From positions 62,001 to 126,000 of the forward strand of contig DOQG01000003.1 in NCBI GenBank assembly GCA_003512525.1: DNA of 64,000 nucleotides. The letters are read 5' to 3'. Every line of letters starts with the position of its first letter. The first letter of the stretch is position 1. This stretch comes from Oscillospiraceae bacterium. GTDB taxonomy: Bacteria; Bacillota; Clostridia; Oscillospirales; Ruminococcaceae. The notes under the pieces were generated by a model that saw only the letters and a program-made list of their open reading frames with translations, had not been told where the DNA came from and did no database searches. This document shows, one piece after another, positions 24,858-34,496 of the stretch. The position numbers were made by a program, and so were the translations under genes.

Positions 24858-25886
24858 ATGAAAAGAAAGCTTATAATTCCGGCAGCTGCTCTGCTGGCAC
24901 TTACGATCACATTCTGCGGCTGTGAAAATATTATGCTGATCCCCGGAAAATCATCGGGCGCAATTGTCGAAGAAAGCAGTTCATCGCAAAGCAGTGAACC
25001 GCTCAGTGCATTCCCGGTAACACTTAACGATACGGAGATAACCAAAGCTCCCGAAAAGATAGTATCGCTTACCCCGGCATACACCGAGATACTTTTTGAA
25101 ATGGGATACGGAGAAAAAATAACCGCAGTAAGCGACTACTGCGACTACCCGGAGAGCGTAAAAGAGCTCCCCAAGGCGGCGAGCAGTGCAAACCCGGACA
25201 TTACAGCAATCAAAAAGCTGAAGCCGGATCTAGTCATCACAGCGACCCCTATCGTAACCAAGGACAAGATATCGCTTGAAGCACAGGGTATCAAAGTGCT
25301 GGTTATCCCCTCGCCCAGAAGCATAGAAGAATTTGAAAATGTGTATAAGTTCTTCGGACTTGCTATGAACGGACTGTTTGACGGTGAAGCGGCAGGAGAA
25401 AAAGCTTTTGCACCGATAAAAAAGCAGCTTGCCGCGATAAAAAAGACAAAAAAGAAATTCATATATGTTACAGCCGCTAATACTCCGGCAGGCGGAGATA
25501 CGTTTGAAAGTGCTGTTCTGAGCCTTTTCGGCACAAATATCGCAGAAAGCGCGAGCGGCTATACATATAAGGCGGCAGATCTTGCCGAAAATCAGCCCGA
25601 CCTTATATTCGTAAGCGATATCATAGGCGAAGATACACTGATATCCGATGAAAACTATTCGGAGCTTAAAGCGGTAACGGACGGTAAGATTACGGTTCTT
25701 GAAAACAGATATTTTGAACGTCCGAGTAGCAGGATAACCGAGCTTATCGGCACTGCGGCAAAGGCATTCGGAGTTGACCTGAATGAAAAAACCGAAACGG
25801 AAAACAGTTCTGCCCCCGCTTCAGAAAGTGAAAATTCTTCAGATACAAAAAACAACAGTGAAGACAATCCACAGGCAACAGAATAA
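24858..25886 (+). CDS. ABC substrate-binding lipoprotein (BtuF/FepB-like)
   Basis: About 342 residues starting at the ATG at 24858. A lipoprotein signal ends in TFCGC, followed by a Ser/Glu linker. The rest is a helical-backbone metal-receptor fold (KIVSLTPAYTEILFEMGYG, KITAVSDYCDYPE, NPDITAIKKLKPDLVI, QGIKVLVI, PDLIFVSDIIGED) as in vitamin B12, heme or ferric-siderophore receptors. The C-terminal 35 residues are Ser/Glu/Asn-rich. No permease or ATPase gene is nearby, so it must work with components encoded elsewhere. Confidence 0.87.
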   Translation: MKRKLIIPAAALLALTITFCGCENIMLIPGKSSGAIVEESSSSQSSEPLSAFPVTLNDTEITKAPEKIVSLTPAYTEILFEMGYGEKITAVSDYCDYPESVKELPKAASSANPDITAIKKLKPDLVITATPIVTKDKISLEAQGIKVLVIPSPRSIEEFENVYKFFGLAMNGLFDGEAAGEKAFAPIKKQLAAIKKTKKKFIYVTAANTPAGGDTFESAVLSLFGTNIAESASGYTYKAADLAENQPDLIFVSDIIGEDTLISDENYSELKAVTDGKITVLENRYFERPSSRITELIGTAAKAFGVDLNEKTETENSSAPASESENSSDTKNNSEDNPQATE

Positions 25887-25887
25887 T

Positions 25888-25921
25888 TCTTAAAATAGCA
25901 CTCTTATCGGGTGCTATTTTC
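25888..25921 (+). terminator. Terminator hairpin, copy 1 of a 34-base direct repeat
   Basis: AAAATAGCAC and GTGCTATTTT form a 10-bp stem right after the lipoprotein gene stop. The 34-base unit beginning TCTTAAAATAGC recurs identically at 26158-26191. Confidence 0.85.
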
Positions 25922-26157
25922 AGCTTGTAGAAAAAGTCTGTTTTTAAAATAAACTTTTGATTTATTATCCCTATCCCCTTTAGGACACTCTGATGGCTTT
26001 GCATCGTGCAAAGCTTGGTGTGTCCTTATTTCGGCATCCTTGCCGAAACCCCTTTCCCCCGAAAAGGGGCTATATTGCTGGGGCTACCGCCCCTAGTCCC
26101 TGTTGGGGGCTACGCCCCTCAACCCCAATTTTAATAACGATAGAGGTTTTTCGACAG
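25922..26157. repeat. Hairpin-rich, MITE-like intergenic element
   Basis: A 236-base non-coding stretch between two identical terminator copies. It contains at least four inverted repeats in series: GGACAC ... CTTTGCA-TCG-TGCAAAG ... GTGTCC (about 25981-26024), TTCGGCA-TCCT-TGCCGAA, CCCCTTT ... AAAGGGG, and GTTGGGGGCTACGCCCCTCAAC-like arms near 26102. Its edges carry imperfect inverted ends (TGTAGAAAAAGTC left, GGTTTTTCGACAG right). It is richer in GC and homopurine/pyrimidine runs than its surroundings. It may be a non-autonomous mobile repeat; no ORF is evident. Confidence 0.5.
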
Positions 26158-26191
26158 TCTTAAAATAGCACTCTTATCGGGTGCTATTTTC
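26158..26191 (+). terminator. Terminator hairpin, copy 2 of the 34-base direct repeat
   Basis: Identical to 25888-25921, exactly 270 bases downstream. The following TTTTATT gives it a better T-rich tail than copy 1. Confidence 0.8.
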
Positions 26192-26230
26192 TTTTATTCC
26201 TTATCGATTGCCCATTATCACAAAAAAATA

Positions 26231-26258
26231 TTGACTTTTTGCCAAAATCGGATATAAT
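26231..26258 (+). promoter_or_regulatory. Sigma-A promoter of alaS
   Basis: TTGACT (26231-26236), 16-base spacer and TATAAT (26253-26258). The remaining leader (about 70 bases) is too short for a T-box and shows none of its motifs. Confidence 0.8.
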
Positions 26259-26335
26259 TAAATATGTATGTTCAACTAAAAATCGGGTACTGCTTTTTGC
26301 GTCCCTGATGATAAACGGAAGGAATCATAAATCAT

Positions 26336-28972
26336 ATGAAATGGACAGGACTTAACGATCTTAGAGAAAGCTATCTAAAATTTTTCGAGAGCAAAGGACA
26401 TCTGAGAATGGCATCGGCTCCGCTCGTGCCGCAGGGAGATAACTCTGTACTTCTCATCAATGCAGGTATGACACCTCTTAAAAAGTATTTTCAGGGCATT
26501 GAAGAGCCCCCCAGACACCGTGTAACAACTTGTCAGAAGTGTATCAGAACACCCGACATCGACAATGTAGGTAAAACGGCAAGACACGGCACATATTTTG
26601 AAATGCTCGGCAACTTCTCATTCGGCGACTATTTCAAGCATGAGGCTACTGCCTGGGCGTGGGAGTATCTCACAAAGGTGCTTGAGATCCACGAGGACAG
26701 ACTCTGGGTAACTATTTATGAACAAGACGATGAAGCGGGCGATATCTGGGCTAATGAGGTAGGAGTACCCCGCGACAGAATAATCAAGCTCGGCAAAGCC
26801 GACAACTTCTGGGAACACGGAAGCGGTCCGTGCGGACCTTGCTCAGAGATCCACTTCGACAGAGGCGAAAAGTACGGTCCTTTTGAAAGCTTTGAACAGG
26901 CAGGCGAATGCGACAGAATAATCGAGATATGGAATCTTGTATTCACTCAGTTCGATAACGATGGTAAGGGCAACTACACACAGCTTGCAACAAAGAACAT
27001 TGATACAGGTATGGGTCTTGAGCGTCTTGCCTGCGTAATGCAGGATGTTGACAACCTGTTTGAGGTAGATACGATCCAGAACATTATGAAGAAGATCTGC
27101 TCTGTTGCAGGTGTTAATTATCACGATGATCCTACAACAGACGTTTCTATCCGTGTTATTACCGACCATATCCGTTCTACTACATTTATGGTAGGCGACG
27201 GTATCCGTCCTTCAAACGAGGGCAGAGGCTATGTACTGCGCCGTCTGTTAAGACGTGCTGCAAGACATGGCAGAATGCTCGGTGTAAACAGACCTTTCCT
27301 TTATGAAATCTGTGACACGGTTATCAACGAAAACCTCTCTGCTTATCCTGAGCTTGACGAAAAGAGAGAATATATAAAGAAAGTTATAAAAACAGAAGAA
27401 GAAAGCTTTGCAAAGACAGTGGACAAGGGTATGCAGATACTCGGCGAGTTTATAAAGGAGCTTTCAGCAGACGATACGCAGAAGCCCATCTTAAGCGGTG
27501 AAAACCTCTTCAAGCTCCATGACACATACGGCTTCCCCATTGACCTTACAAGAGAGATACTTCAGGAAAAGAATATCGGTATAGATGAAGAGCGTTTCTT
27601 TGAGCTTATGAACGAGCAGAAAGCAAAGGCACGTTCAAACCAGGCATTCAAGGGCGGCTGGGACGAAGCTACAGTAACTGCACTGAGCGGACTTACAACA
27701 ACATTCGTAGGCTACAAGTCACTGACTGCCGACAGCAAGATACTTGCTATGATAAAGGACGGCGAGGTCACCGATGTATGCAACGAGGGCGACGAGGTAA
27801 CCGTTGTTCTTGACGTTACACCTTTCTATGCAGAAAGCGGCGGACAGGTCGGCGACTGCGGTACAATTACGGCAGGCGAAAACGTAATGCAGGTTATCGA
27901 CACCAAGAAGACAGGCGCAGGACAATTTATCTGCAACTGCCATGTTGAAAGCGGTTGCTTCTATACAGATGATGCAGTAAAATCAACTGTAAATGAAAAG
28001 AAGCGTATGGCTACAGCCAGAAACCACACCTGTGCTCACCTTTTACAGGCGGCGCTCAGAAAGGTACTCGGCGACCACGTTCATCAGGCAGGCTCGTTTG
28101 TAGATCCCTACAGATGCCGTTTCGACTTCAGCCACTTCAGCGCAGTTACTCCCGAAGAGCTTGAAAAGATTGAAATGCTCGTAAATGACTGGATTCTTGC
28201 AGGTATCCCCGTTGTAACCGAGGAACTTCCCATCGAAGAAGCACGCAAGAAGGGCGCAATGGCTTTGTTCGGTGAAAAGTACGGTGATATTGTAAGAGTA
28301 GTACAGGCAGGCGATGTTTCAACAGAGTTCTGCGGCGGTACTCATCTTGACAATACCGCAAAGGCAGGTCTGTTCAAGATAATTTCCGAAACATCGGTAG
28401 CTTCGGGCGTAAGAAGAATTGAAGCAGTAACAGGCTACAACGTGCTTTCGGCATATGACCAGACTAAGGCGATGGTTACAAATATCGCGCAGGTTCTGAA
28501 GATAGCCAACCCCTCTGCCGTAATGCAGAAGTGCGAAAACATAATGAATGAAATGCACACTATGCAGGCTGAAATAGACCGCCTTAACGGTATTATTTCA
28601 ATGAGCCAGATGAAGAATGTAACAGAGGGTGCAACAGAAGTAAACGGTATAAAGGTATTCTCCGCTATGCTTTCCGGTGTAACAGGCGACAGTCTGAGAA
28701 AAGCCGGCGACAAGCTGAAAGACGCTAACAATTCGTTCATCGCTGTACTTGCAGGTGTATCAGACGGCAAAGGCAACTTCCTTTGTATCGCAAGCCCCGA
28801 AGCTGTAGCAAAGGGTGCAAACGCGGGCAAAATTGTTAAAGAAATCGCGGCTATCGCCGGCGGTAAAGGCGGCGGAAAGCCCGATACAGCTATGGCAGGT
28901 ATCGCAGATGTAACCAAGATTGATGAAGCACTTCTTGCTCTTACCGATATAGTTAAAAATATGATCGGCTGA
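26336..28972 (+). CDS. alaS: Alanyl-tRNA synthetase
   Basis: A full-length 878-residue class II synthetase that charges tRNA-Ala. Order of domains: catalytic core with FFESKGHLRMASAPLVPQGD, FINAGMTPLKKYF-type motif 1 region, RVTTCQKCIRTPDIDNVG, motif 3 GDGIRPSNEGRGYVLRRLLRR (cited 27196-27258), then an editing domain with the metal motif HTCAHLLQAAL and CGGTHLDNT, and a C-terminal C-Ala domain with GGKGGGKPDTAMAG. GGAAGGAATCATAAATC precedes the ATG. It probably starts a long transcript continuing into the HIT and comEC genes. Confidence 0.98.
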   Translation: MKWTGLNDLRESYLKFFESKGHLRMASAPLVPQGDNSVLLINAGMTPLKKYFQGIEEPPRHRVTTCQKCIRTPDIDNVGKTARHGTYFEMLGNFSFGDYFKHEATAWAWEYLTKVLEIHEDRLWVTIYEQDDEAGDIWANEVGVPRDRIIKLGKADNFWEHGSGPCGPCSEIHFDRGEKYGPFESFEQAGECDRIIEIWNLVFTQFDNDGKGNYTQLATKNIDTGMGLERLACVMQDVDNLFEVDTIQNIMKKICSVAGVNYHDDPTTDVSIRVITDHIRSTTFMVGDGIRPSNEGRGYVLRRLLRRAARHGRMLGVNRPFLYEICDTVINENLSAYPELDEKREYIKKVIKTEEESFAKTVDKGMQILGEFIKELSADDTQKPILSGENLFKLHDTYGFPIDLTREILQEKNIGIDEERFFELMNEQKAKARSNQAFKGGWDEATVTALSGLTTTFVGYKSLTADSKILAMIKDGEVTDVCNEGDEVTVVLDVTPFYAESGGQVGDCGTITAGENVMQVIDTKKTGAGQFICNCHVESGCFYTDDAVKSTVNEKKRMATARNHTCAHLLQAALRKVLGDHVHQAGSFVDPYRCRFDFSHFSAVTPEELEKIEMLVNDWILAGIPVVTEELPIEEARKKGAMALFGEKYGDIVRVVQAGDVSTEFCGGTHLDNTAKAGLFKIISETSVASGVRRIEAVTGYNVLSAYDQTKAMVTNIAQVLKIANPSAVMQKCENIMNEMHTMQAEIDRLNGIISMSQMKNVTEGATEVNGIKVFSAMLSGVTGDSLRKAGDKLKDANNSFIAVLAGVSDGKGNFLCIASPEAVAKGANAGKIVKEIAAIAGGKGGGKPDTAMAGIADVTKIDEALLALTDIVKNMIG

Positions 28973-28996
28973 AATAAGCCGGAAAGGAAATAAAGT

Positions 28997-29335
28997 ATGG
29001 ACTGCATTTTTTGTAAGATAATTTCAGGCGAAATTCCTTCGGAAAAGGTATACGAAAGCGATAAAGTCATAGCTTTCAAGGATATCAACCCTATGGCACC
29101 CGTACATATTCTTATAATCCCCAAAGAACATATCGAGGGTGCAGACAAGCTTGATGAAAGTAATGTCAGTGTTGTAAAGGACATTATGCTGGTTGCTAAG
29201 CATCTTGCAAAGTCATTCAATCTTGACAACGGCTGGCGACTTGTTTCCAATGTAGGCGAAGACGGAGGACAGACTGTACGTCACCTTCATTTCCATCTTC
29301 TTGGCGGCAAAAAGCTGAGCGTTGAGCTTGCATAA
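28997..29335 (+). CDS. HIT-family protein (Hint-like)
   Basis: A 112-residue histidine-triad nucleotide hydrolase. It begins CIFCKIISGEIPSEKVYESD, has the middle segment HILIIPKEHIEG and the triad HLHFHLLGG near the C terminus. Hint proteins cleave aminoacyl-adenylates and other nucleoside phosphoramidates. The location 24 bases after alaS is suggestive, because such enzymes can remove synthetase-derived adenylates, but this link is inference. Confidence 0.94.
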   Translation: MDCIFCKIISGEIPSEKVYESDKVIAFKDINPMAPVHILIIPKEHIEGADKLDESNVSVVKDIMLVAKHLAKSFNLDNGWRLVSNVGEDGGQTVRHLHFHLLGGKKLSVELA

Positions 29336-29348
29336 AAGGTAAATAATC

Positions 29349-31367
29349 GTGAGGCGGAAATTAGCGGCTGTTGGAGCAGCATATCTGATAGGACTGATTT
29401 TCGCCACAATTTTCATAAAATTTGCAATTTTTCTCATTTGTGGAGTAATATTACTTGTACTCTCAGCAGTTACGGTGGCACTTATACCGAAAAAATATGA
29501 TATTACCGCTGTACTGCTTTGCTGTGCAATTGGTATTGCCGTATATTTTGCAGTATCTTCACAGCTTGACAAAGCGGCAGAACCCCTTTTGGGCGGTACA
29601 TATGATATAAGCGCAACCGTAACTTCAAAAAAGACAACAGGCACAGACAGTGCAATTTTTACACTTGAAAGCAACACCGAAAACGGCAAGGTAGGTATAC
29701 TGCTCTACTCAGACGATATAAACGCAGAAAAAGGCGACACGCTCCGCTTTGATGCAGAGCTCAGCAAGCTTTATAACACTGCAGCATACGCAATCGCCGA
29801 CAGATACCGCTCAGACGGCATTACGCTGTCTGCAACGCTGAAAAGTGATATCACGGTAACAAAAGGCAGTTATCCTCTGTCATTCATCGACAACTATCGT
29901 AGTTATCTGATAAGCAAAATCGATGCAGAGTTTTCCGATGACAGCGGAGCACTTATGAAAGGTATTTTCGCAGGTGATAAAAGTACGCTTTCCGATGAAC
30001 TGTACTATGATATCAAGGCGGCGGGCGTTGCTCACCTGACAGCAGTATCAGGTATGCACTTAACGCTTATTATGACGATACTTATAGCAGTGTTATCCGC
30101 ATCGGGCGCAGCAAAGGCATATCGAGTGCGCTTTTTGCTAACAATACTGCTGACGCTGTGCTTTATGACCTTTTTCGGATTTACACCATCGGTTATGAGA
30201 AGCGGAATAATGATCATCATATCGAATATCGGTGCGGTTTTCTACCGAAAGAGCGACTGCATAACCTCTGTAGGTCTTGCGGTGCTGGTTATAACGCTTT
30301 TTGATCCACTATCCTGCACTGACGCAGGACTTATACTGTCGGCTGTCACAACACTCGGTGCGGGTGCTGCCGCTCCCGGTGTATCCAAAAAGCTTACCGG
30401 TTTATTTCCACGGCTTAATAAAAAGCTTTGCGATACGCTGTGCGTTTCAATATGCGCGGCACTTGCCGGCATACCGCTGTCCGCTGTATATTTCGGTACG
30501 TTTTCACTTGCCGGCATATTCGTATCGGTTATCGTGCTCCCGCTTTTCACGGTGTGCCTTACAGCGATGCTTATTTTTGCATTGACAGGTGGATTTCTCA
30601 CACCAGTTGCCGTCATAGCACATTTTTGCTGTGATATAATGCGTGCGGTGTTCTCGTTCTTTGCCACTATACCTTTTTTGCATTTCAGCTGTGACTCACT
30701 CACTGTAATAATAACACTTATTGTTACTCTCACAGCCGCAGTAATTGCGATCATACTGACTCGCAGAAAACATATAACGGCAATCTTGCTGACTGCCGCG
30801 CTGTGCTTTACAGCGATAAATGCAACGCTTCCGCTTCTGCCGATGAACAATGTAGAAATACTTCTTCACAGTGACGGAAAAAACGGCTCTGTCGTTGTAA
30901 TCTCCGATGATATTTCAGCTGCCGTTCTTATCGGAAATGACAAGAAGGAGCTCAACATAATAAGAAGCGAAATACTTGACAGAAATAAAACCGCTTCAGA
31001 CCTTACTGTTCTTTGCCTTGATGATTATGATGATGAGATTATCGGCACGGCAAGCGGTTTTTCATATGCTGTATCACTTTGCAACGACAATAACGGTATT
31101 GTCGGCAGATACTTTTCACTTGACTGTAAAAATAACTCGGTACTGCTCACAGCATTTGATACACAGATAAACATCTCAGATGTCAGAAATATAAAAGAGA
31201 ATACTGCTAATATTCTGTGGGGCAAAAGCAAATCTGTTTCTACATCCGCTCCATGCTTTTTCATAAACAGATACTCAAAAAGCAAAAACTGTGTATCAGT
31301 GTATTACACGGATTGCAAAATAACTGTTACCGCCGCCGGAATGACCGTCCAAACAGTAAACAGATAG
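29349..31367 (+). CDS. ComEC/Rec2-family membrane protein lacking the catalytic MBL motif
   Basis: A 672-residue protein, GTG start at 29349. N-terminal membrane helices are followed by a DUF4131-type OB domain (about 75-165) and the Competence domain, with GIFAGDKSTLSDELYYDIKAAGV and HLTAVSGMHLTLIMTIL (about 205-245) and about eight further helices. ComEC proteins translocate single-stranded DNA. Usually a metallo-beta-lactamase domain with HxHxDH follows. Here the last 190 residues align in place with it (VEILLHSDGKNGSVVVIS, DLTVLCLDDYDDE) but no HxHxDH is present. Uptake activity is therefore uncertain. holA follows 14 bases later, as in many Firmicutes. Confidence 0.85.
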   Translation: MRRKLAAVGAAYLIGLIFATIFIKFAIFLICGVILLVLSAVTVALIPKKYDITAVLLCCAIGIAVYFAVSSQLDKAAEPLLGGTYDISATVTSKKTTGTDSAIFTLESNTENGKVGILLYSDDINAEKGDTLRFDAELSKLYNTAAYAIADRYRSDGITLSATLKSDITVTKGSYPLSFIDNYRSYLISKIDAEFSDDSGALMKGIFAGDKSTLSDELYYDIKAAGVAHLTAVSGMHLTLIMTILIAVLSASGAAKAYRVRFLLTILLTLCFMTFFGFTPSVMRSGIMIIISNIGAVFYRKSDCITSVGLAVLVITLFDPLSCTDAGLILSAVTTLGAGAAAPGVSKKLTGLFPRLNKKLCDTLCVSICAALAGIPLSAVYFGTFSLAGIFVSVIVLPLFTVCLTAMLIFALTGGFLTPVAVIAHFCCDIMRAVFSFFATIPFLHFSCDSLTVIITLIVTLTAAVIAIILTRRKHITAILLTAALCFTAINATLPLLPMNNVEILLHSDGKNGSVVVISDDISAAVLIGNDKKELNIIRSEILDRNKTASDLTVLCLDDYDDEIIGTASGFSYAVSLCNDNNGIVGRYFSLDCKNNSVLLTAFDTQINISDVRNIKENTANILWGKSKSVSTSAPCFFINRYSKSKNCVSVYYTDCKITVTAAGMTVQTVNR

Positions 31368-31381
31368 AAAGGAGCGATAAT

Positions 31382-32434
31382 ATGAAGTATGATGAGGATA
31401 AACTATCATCTGCCATAAAAAGCGGAGATATCAGCCGCATAAACTATCTTTACGGCGATGAGCGATTTCTTGTAAAAACCTACACCGACCGACTTCTTGA
31501 CACAACTATAGGTAAAGACAGAAACGATATCAACCTGACAAAGCTAGGCAGCACGTTCCCCGTTGACGTTCTTACAGACAGCATAGAAAGTATGCCGCTG
31601 TTTTCCGACAAAAAGGTCGTGCTTATCAGCGACCTTGATATGGAAAAGTTTGACGAGAACGCCATAGAAACGATACTTTCCTCGTTTAAAGACATACCCG
31701 ATGAGTGCACCGTCATAATCAGCATAACGGGAAGCTCCGAACAGATAAAAAAAGCAAAGAACAAAAAGCTTATTACCGCTCTTTCAAAGCAGAAAAACGC
31801 TGCAGTATGCGAGTTTACGCATCTTACTCCTGCAAGGGTCACGGAACTTATCATGAAAAAAGCGGCAAAACGCGGCTGCGTGATATCCCGACCTAACGCT
31901 CAGCATATAGCAGAGCTTACTCTGTGTGACTTATCGCTCAGCTCTGCCGAAACCGACAAGCTGTGCAGTTATGTCGGCACAGGCGAGATAACCGCCGAAA
32001 TGATAGACAAGTTGACTATAAAGCAACTTGACACAAGCATATATTCGCTTGCGGCAGAGCTTACCAAGGGTAACCGCAAGCAGGCACTTCTTATACTTGA
32101 CGATCTTATTGCACAGAAGATAGACCCTATCGTGATACTTGCATCACTCTCGTCAAACTACATTGACTTCTATCGCGCTAAAGCGGCACAAAGTACAGGC
32201 AAGTCCGCATCACTGGTTGCCGAAGACTTTGGCTACGCAAAGAACCGTACATTCGTTGTGACAAAAGCAATGAACCTGGTTTCACGGCTTGATATGACAC
32301 ATATAAGAAACTGCCTTGATATACTGTTCAATGCCGATCATTTGCTTAAAACTTCTGCCATAAACGGCAGAACCGTGCTTGAAGAAACGATAGTAAAGCT
32401 TTCTCCCGAAAAGAGCAGGAGGGCGTACTATTGA
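31382..32434 (+). CDS. holA: DNA polymerase III delta subunit
   Basis: About 350 residues from the ATG at 31382, with AAAGGAG upstream; the longer frame overlaps comEC. HolA opens the sliding clamp within the clamp-loader. Visible features are the N-terminal INYLYGDERFLVKTYTDRLL, MPLFSDKKVVLISD, SAETDKLCSYVG-type middle and the C-terminal ELTKGNRKQALLILDDLIA, followed by NCLDILFNADHLLKTSA. It overlaps the RNase M5 start by four bases. Confidence 0.92.
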   Translation: MKYDEDKLSSAIKSGDISRINYLYGDERFLVKTYTDRLLDTTIGKDRNDINLTKLGSTFPVDVLTDSIESMPLFSDKKVVLISDLDMEKFDENAIETILSSFKDIPDECTVIISITGSSEQIKKAKNKKLITALSKQKNAAVCEFTHLTPARVTELIMKKAAKRGCVISRPNAQHIAELTLCDLSLSSAETDKLCSYVGTGEITAEMIDKLTIKQLDTSIYSLAAELTKGNRKQALLILDDLIAQKIDPIVILASLSSNYIDFYRAKAAQSTGKSASLVAEDFGYAKNRTFVVTKAMNLVSRLDMTHIRNCLDILFNADHLLKTSAINGRTVLEETIVKLSPEKSRRAYY

Positions 32435-33030
32435 TAAAATTAAATCAGGCAGTGATAGTCGAAGGTAAATACGATAAAATAAAGCTCTCTTCCCTGCTAG
32501 ATGCCGTAATAATCACAACAGACGGCTTCGGCATATATAAGGACAAAGAAAAAACAGAGCTAATACGTACTCTTGCTTTGACCTGCGGGATAGTAATACT
32601 TACCGACAGCGACACAGCGGGACTGCGTATAAGAAATCATATAAAAGGCTGCTGTAAAGGCGGAAAGATCACAAACGTATTCGTGCCGCAGGTAAAAGGT
32701 AAAGAAAAGCGCAAGCTTAATCCATCTGCCGAGGGTTATCTCGGAGTCGAAGGTATAAGCTCCGATATCCTGCACGATGCGCTGTTAAAAGCGGGTGTTA
32801 CTGCAGAAAACTGCAAGAAAGAGGACTTCCTTACCAAAGCTGATATGATGGAGGGCGGTATGGCAGGCTTTCCCGGCAGTGCTGAAAAGCGCCGTAAAGT
32901 TCTCGTAGCTCTGGGTTTGCCGCCTATACTAAGCACCAATACTATGCTTGAAGTAATAAACAGGCTGTACACAAAAGAAGAATATGAAAAGGCAGTCAGC
33001 GCTGCCGAAAATCAGACAACTGAAAGGTAA
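32431..33030 (+). CDS. rnmV: Ribonuclease M5
   Basis: A 199-residue Toprim nuclease that matures 5S rRNA. The Toprim Glu and DxD are visible: AVIVEGKYDKIKLSSLLDA near residue 6 and ILTDSDTAGLRIRNHI near residue 57, followed by the M5-specific EGYLGVEGIS and the C-terminal domain KRRKVLVALGLPPILSTNTMLE. Translation starts at TTG 32431 in the overlap ACTATTGA, with GCAGGAGGG eight bases upstream. In other Firmicutes rnmV usually sits beside ksgA; here it is coupled to holA. Confidence 0.94.
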   Translation: MIKLNQAVIVEGKYDKIKLSSLLDAVIITTDGFGIYKDKEKTELIRTLALTCGIVILTDSDTAGLRIRNHIKGCCKGGKITNVFVPQVKGKEKRKLNPSAEGYLGVEGISSDILHDALLKAGVTAENCKKEDFLTKADMMEGGMAGFPGSAEKRRKVLVALGLPPILSTNTMLEVINRLYTKEEYEKAVSAAENQTTER

Positions 33031-33037
33031 CCTAATT

Positions 33038-34480
33038 ATGGTATTTTCAACATCGATATTCATTTATCTGTTCTTGCCGATAACCCTATTGATATATTAT
33101 ATTACGCCCAAAAAAGGCAAGAACCTGATAATCCTGCTCAGCGGACTTCTCTTCTATTCATGGGGTGAGCCGATATATGTCATTGTAATGCTTATTTCAA
33201 CGATGATAGACTATTTTGCCGGACTTGTGATGAATCACTTTGAGGGGAAAAAACTCCCTCGCAGGATATGCCTCATAGTGTCGGTCGTAATGAACCTCGG
33301 ACTTCTCGGGGTGTTTAAGTACAGCGGATTTATCGCGGAAAACATCAACGCAATAGCTGGAAGTCAGATAATCGATATAAACAATATGAACTTCTTTGGT
33401 ATAGACTTCCTGCCAATGAATATGCTACCTATAGGTATAAGTTTCTTCACATTCCAGTCTATGTCGTATACGATAGACCTTTATATGGGGAATGTTAAGG
33501 TGCAGAAAAATCCGATAAGCTTTGCGGCATTCGTTACGCTGTTCCCGCAGATAGTCGCAGGTCCTATCGTAAGATATGACGATGTGGCAAAAGAACTTGA
33601 CGACAGAAGCATTACTATTGACCTCATATATGACGGCATCGTACGTTTTATCATCGGACTTTCTAAGAAAGTACTGATTGCAAACAGTATAGGTGCATTA
33701 TGGACGGCGGTCAAGGGCACGGATATCTCTCAGGTATCGGTAGTAAGCTCGTGGCTAGGAATACTTGCATTCACATTCCAGATTTACTTTGACTTCTCAG
33801 GATACTCGGATATGGCAATAGGTCTTGGTAAAATGATGGGCTTCCACTTTCCCGAAAATTTCAATTATCCCTATCTTTCTAAAAGTATTTCTGAATTCTG
33901 GCGAAGATGGCACATCACACTTGGTTCTTGGTTCAAATCGTATGTCTATTTTCCTCTCGGAGGAAACCGTAAAGGTATGCCCAGAACAATTATGAATCTT
34001 GCAATAACATGGTTTCTGACAGGTGTTTGGCACGGCGCAAGCTGGAACTTCATACTTTGGGGTTCCCTTTATGGTATTGTTATCATCCTTGAGAAACTTT
34101 TTCTCGGAAAGTGGTTGCAGAAAATTCCGGCGGTATTCTGCCACATTTATACAATGCTGCTTGTAATACTCGGCTGGGTACTGTTCGATACGGCTGACTT
34201 ACCCACAGCCGCCGCTTATATAGCCAATATGTTCGGCGCTGGCGGCACACCGTTTATAGACAGCACCGCAATGTACCAGATAGCAACATACGGAATTACG
34301 TTCATAATCTGCATAATAGGATGTACCGACCTGCCTAAACTTGGGGTGGAATTTATAAAAAAGAAAATCCCACCGATCATAAACTACGGCGGAATTGTTG
34401 CCATCATGGGAATGTTCGTTATGTGCGCGGCATATCTTGTCGACCAGACATATAACCCGTTCCTGTATTTTAATTTCTGA
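33038..34480 (+). CDS. MBOAT-family O-acyltransferase (AlgI/DltB-like)
   Basis: About 480 residues, ATG at 33038 with GAAAGG upstream. It is a polytopic membrane enzyme with about ten helices. Signatures are the N-terminal FIYLFLPITLLIYYI, PIGISFFTFQSMSYTIDLY, FVTLFPQIVAGPIVRYDDV and the active-site His in FLTGVWHGASWNFILWGSLYG. Such proteins pass acetyl groups across the membrane to cell-wall or exopolysaccharide acceptors. The DHHW protein encoded next is the usual extracellular acetylation partner. Confidence 0.92.
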   Translation: MVFSTSIFIYLFLPITLLIYYITPKKGKNLIILLSGLLFYSWGEPIYVIVMLISTMIDYFAGLVMNHFEGKKLPRRICLIVSVVMNLGLLGVFKYSGFIAENINAIAGSQIIDINNMNFFGIDFLPMNMLPIGISFFTFQSMSYTIDLYMGNVKVQKNPISFAAFVTLFPQIVAGPIVRYDDVAKELDDRSITIDLIYDGIVRFIIGLSKKVLIANSIGALWTAVKGTDISQVSVVSSWLGILAFTFQIYFDFSGYSDMAIGLGKMMGFHFPENFNYPYLSKSISEFWRRWHITLGSWFKSYVYFPLGGNRKGMPRTIMNLAITWFLTGVWHGASWNFILWGSLYGIVIILEKLFLGKWLQKIPAVFCHIYTMLLVILGWVLFDTADLPTAAAYIANMFGAGGTPFIDSTAMYQIATYGITFIICIIGCTDLPKLGVEFIKKKIPPIINYGGIVAIMGMFVMCAAYLVDQTYNPFLYFNF

Positions 34481-34496
34481 GAAAGGAACAGACAAA

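Noticed and set aside
26192..26335. A T-box upstream of alaS
   Set aside because: The leader after the promoter is only about 70 bases and has no T-box sequence or terminator pair.
28435..29250. A 271-codon leftward frame over the alaS end and HIT gene
   Set aside because: Composition (Ser/Leu/Ile-rich) is what antisense of coding DNA gives; both sense genes are certain.
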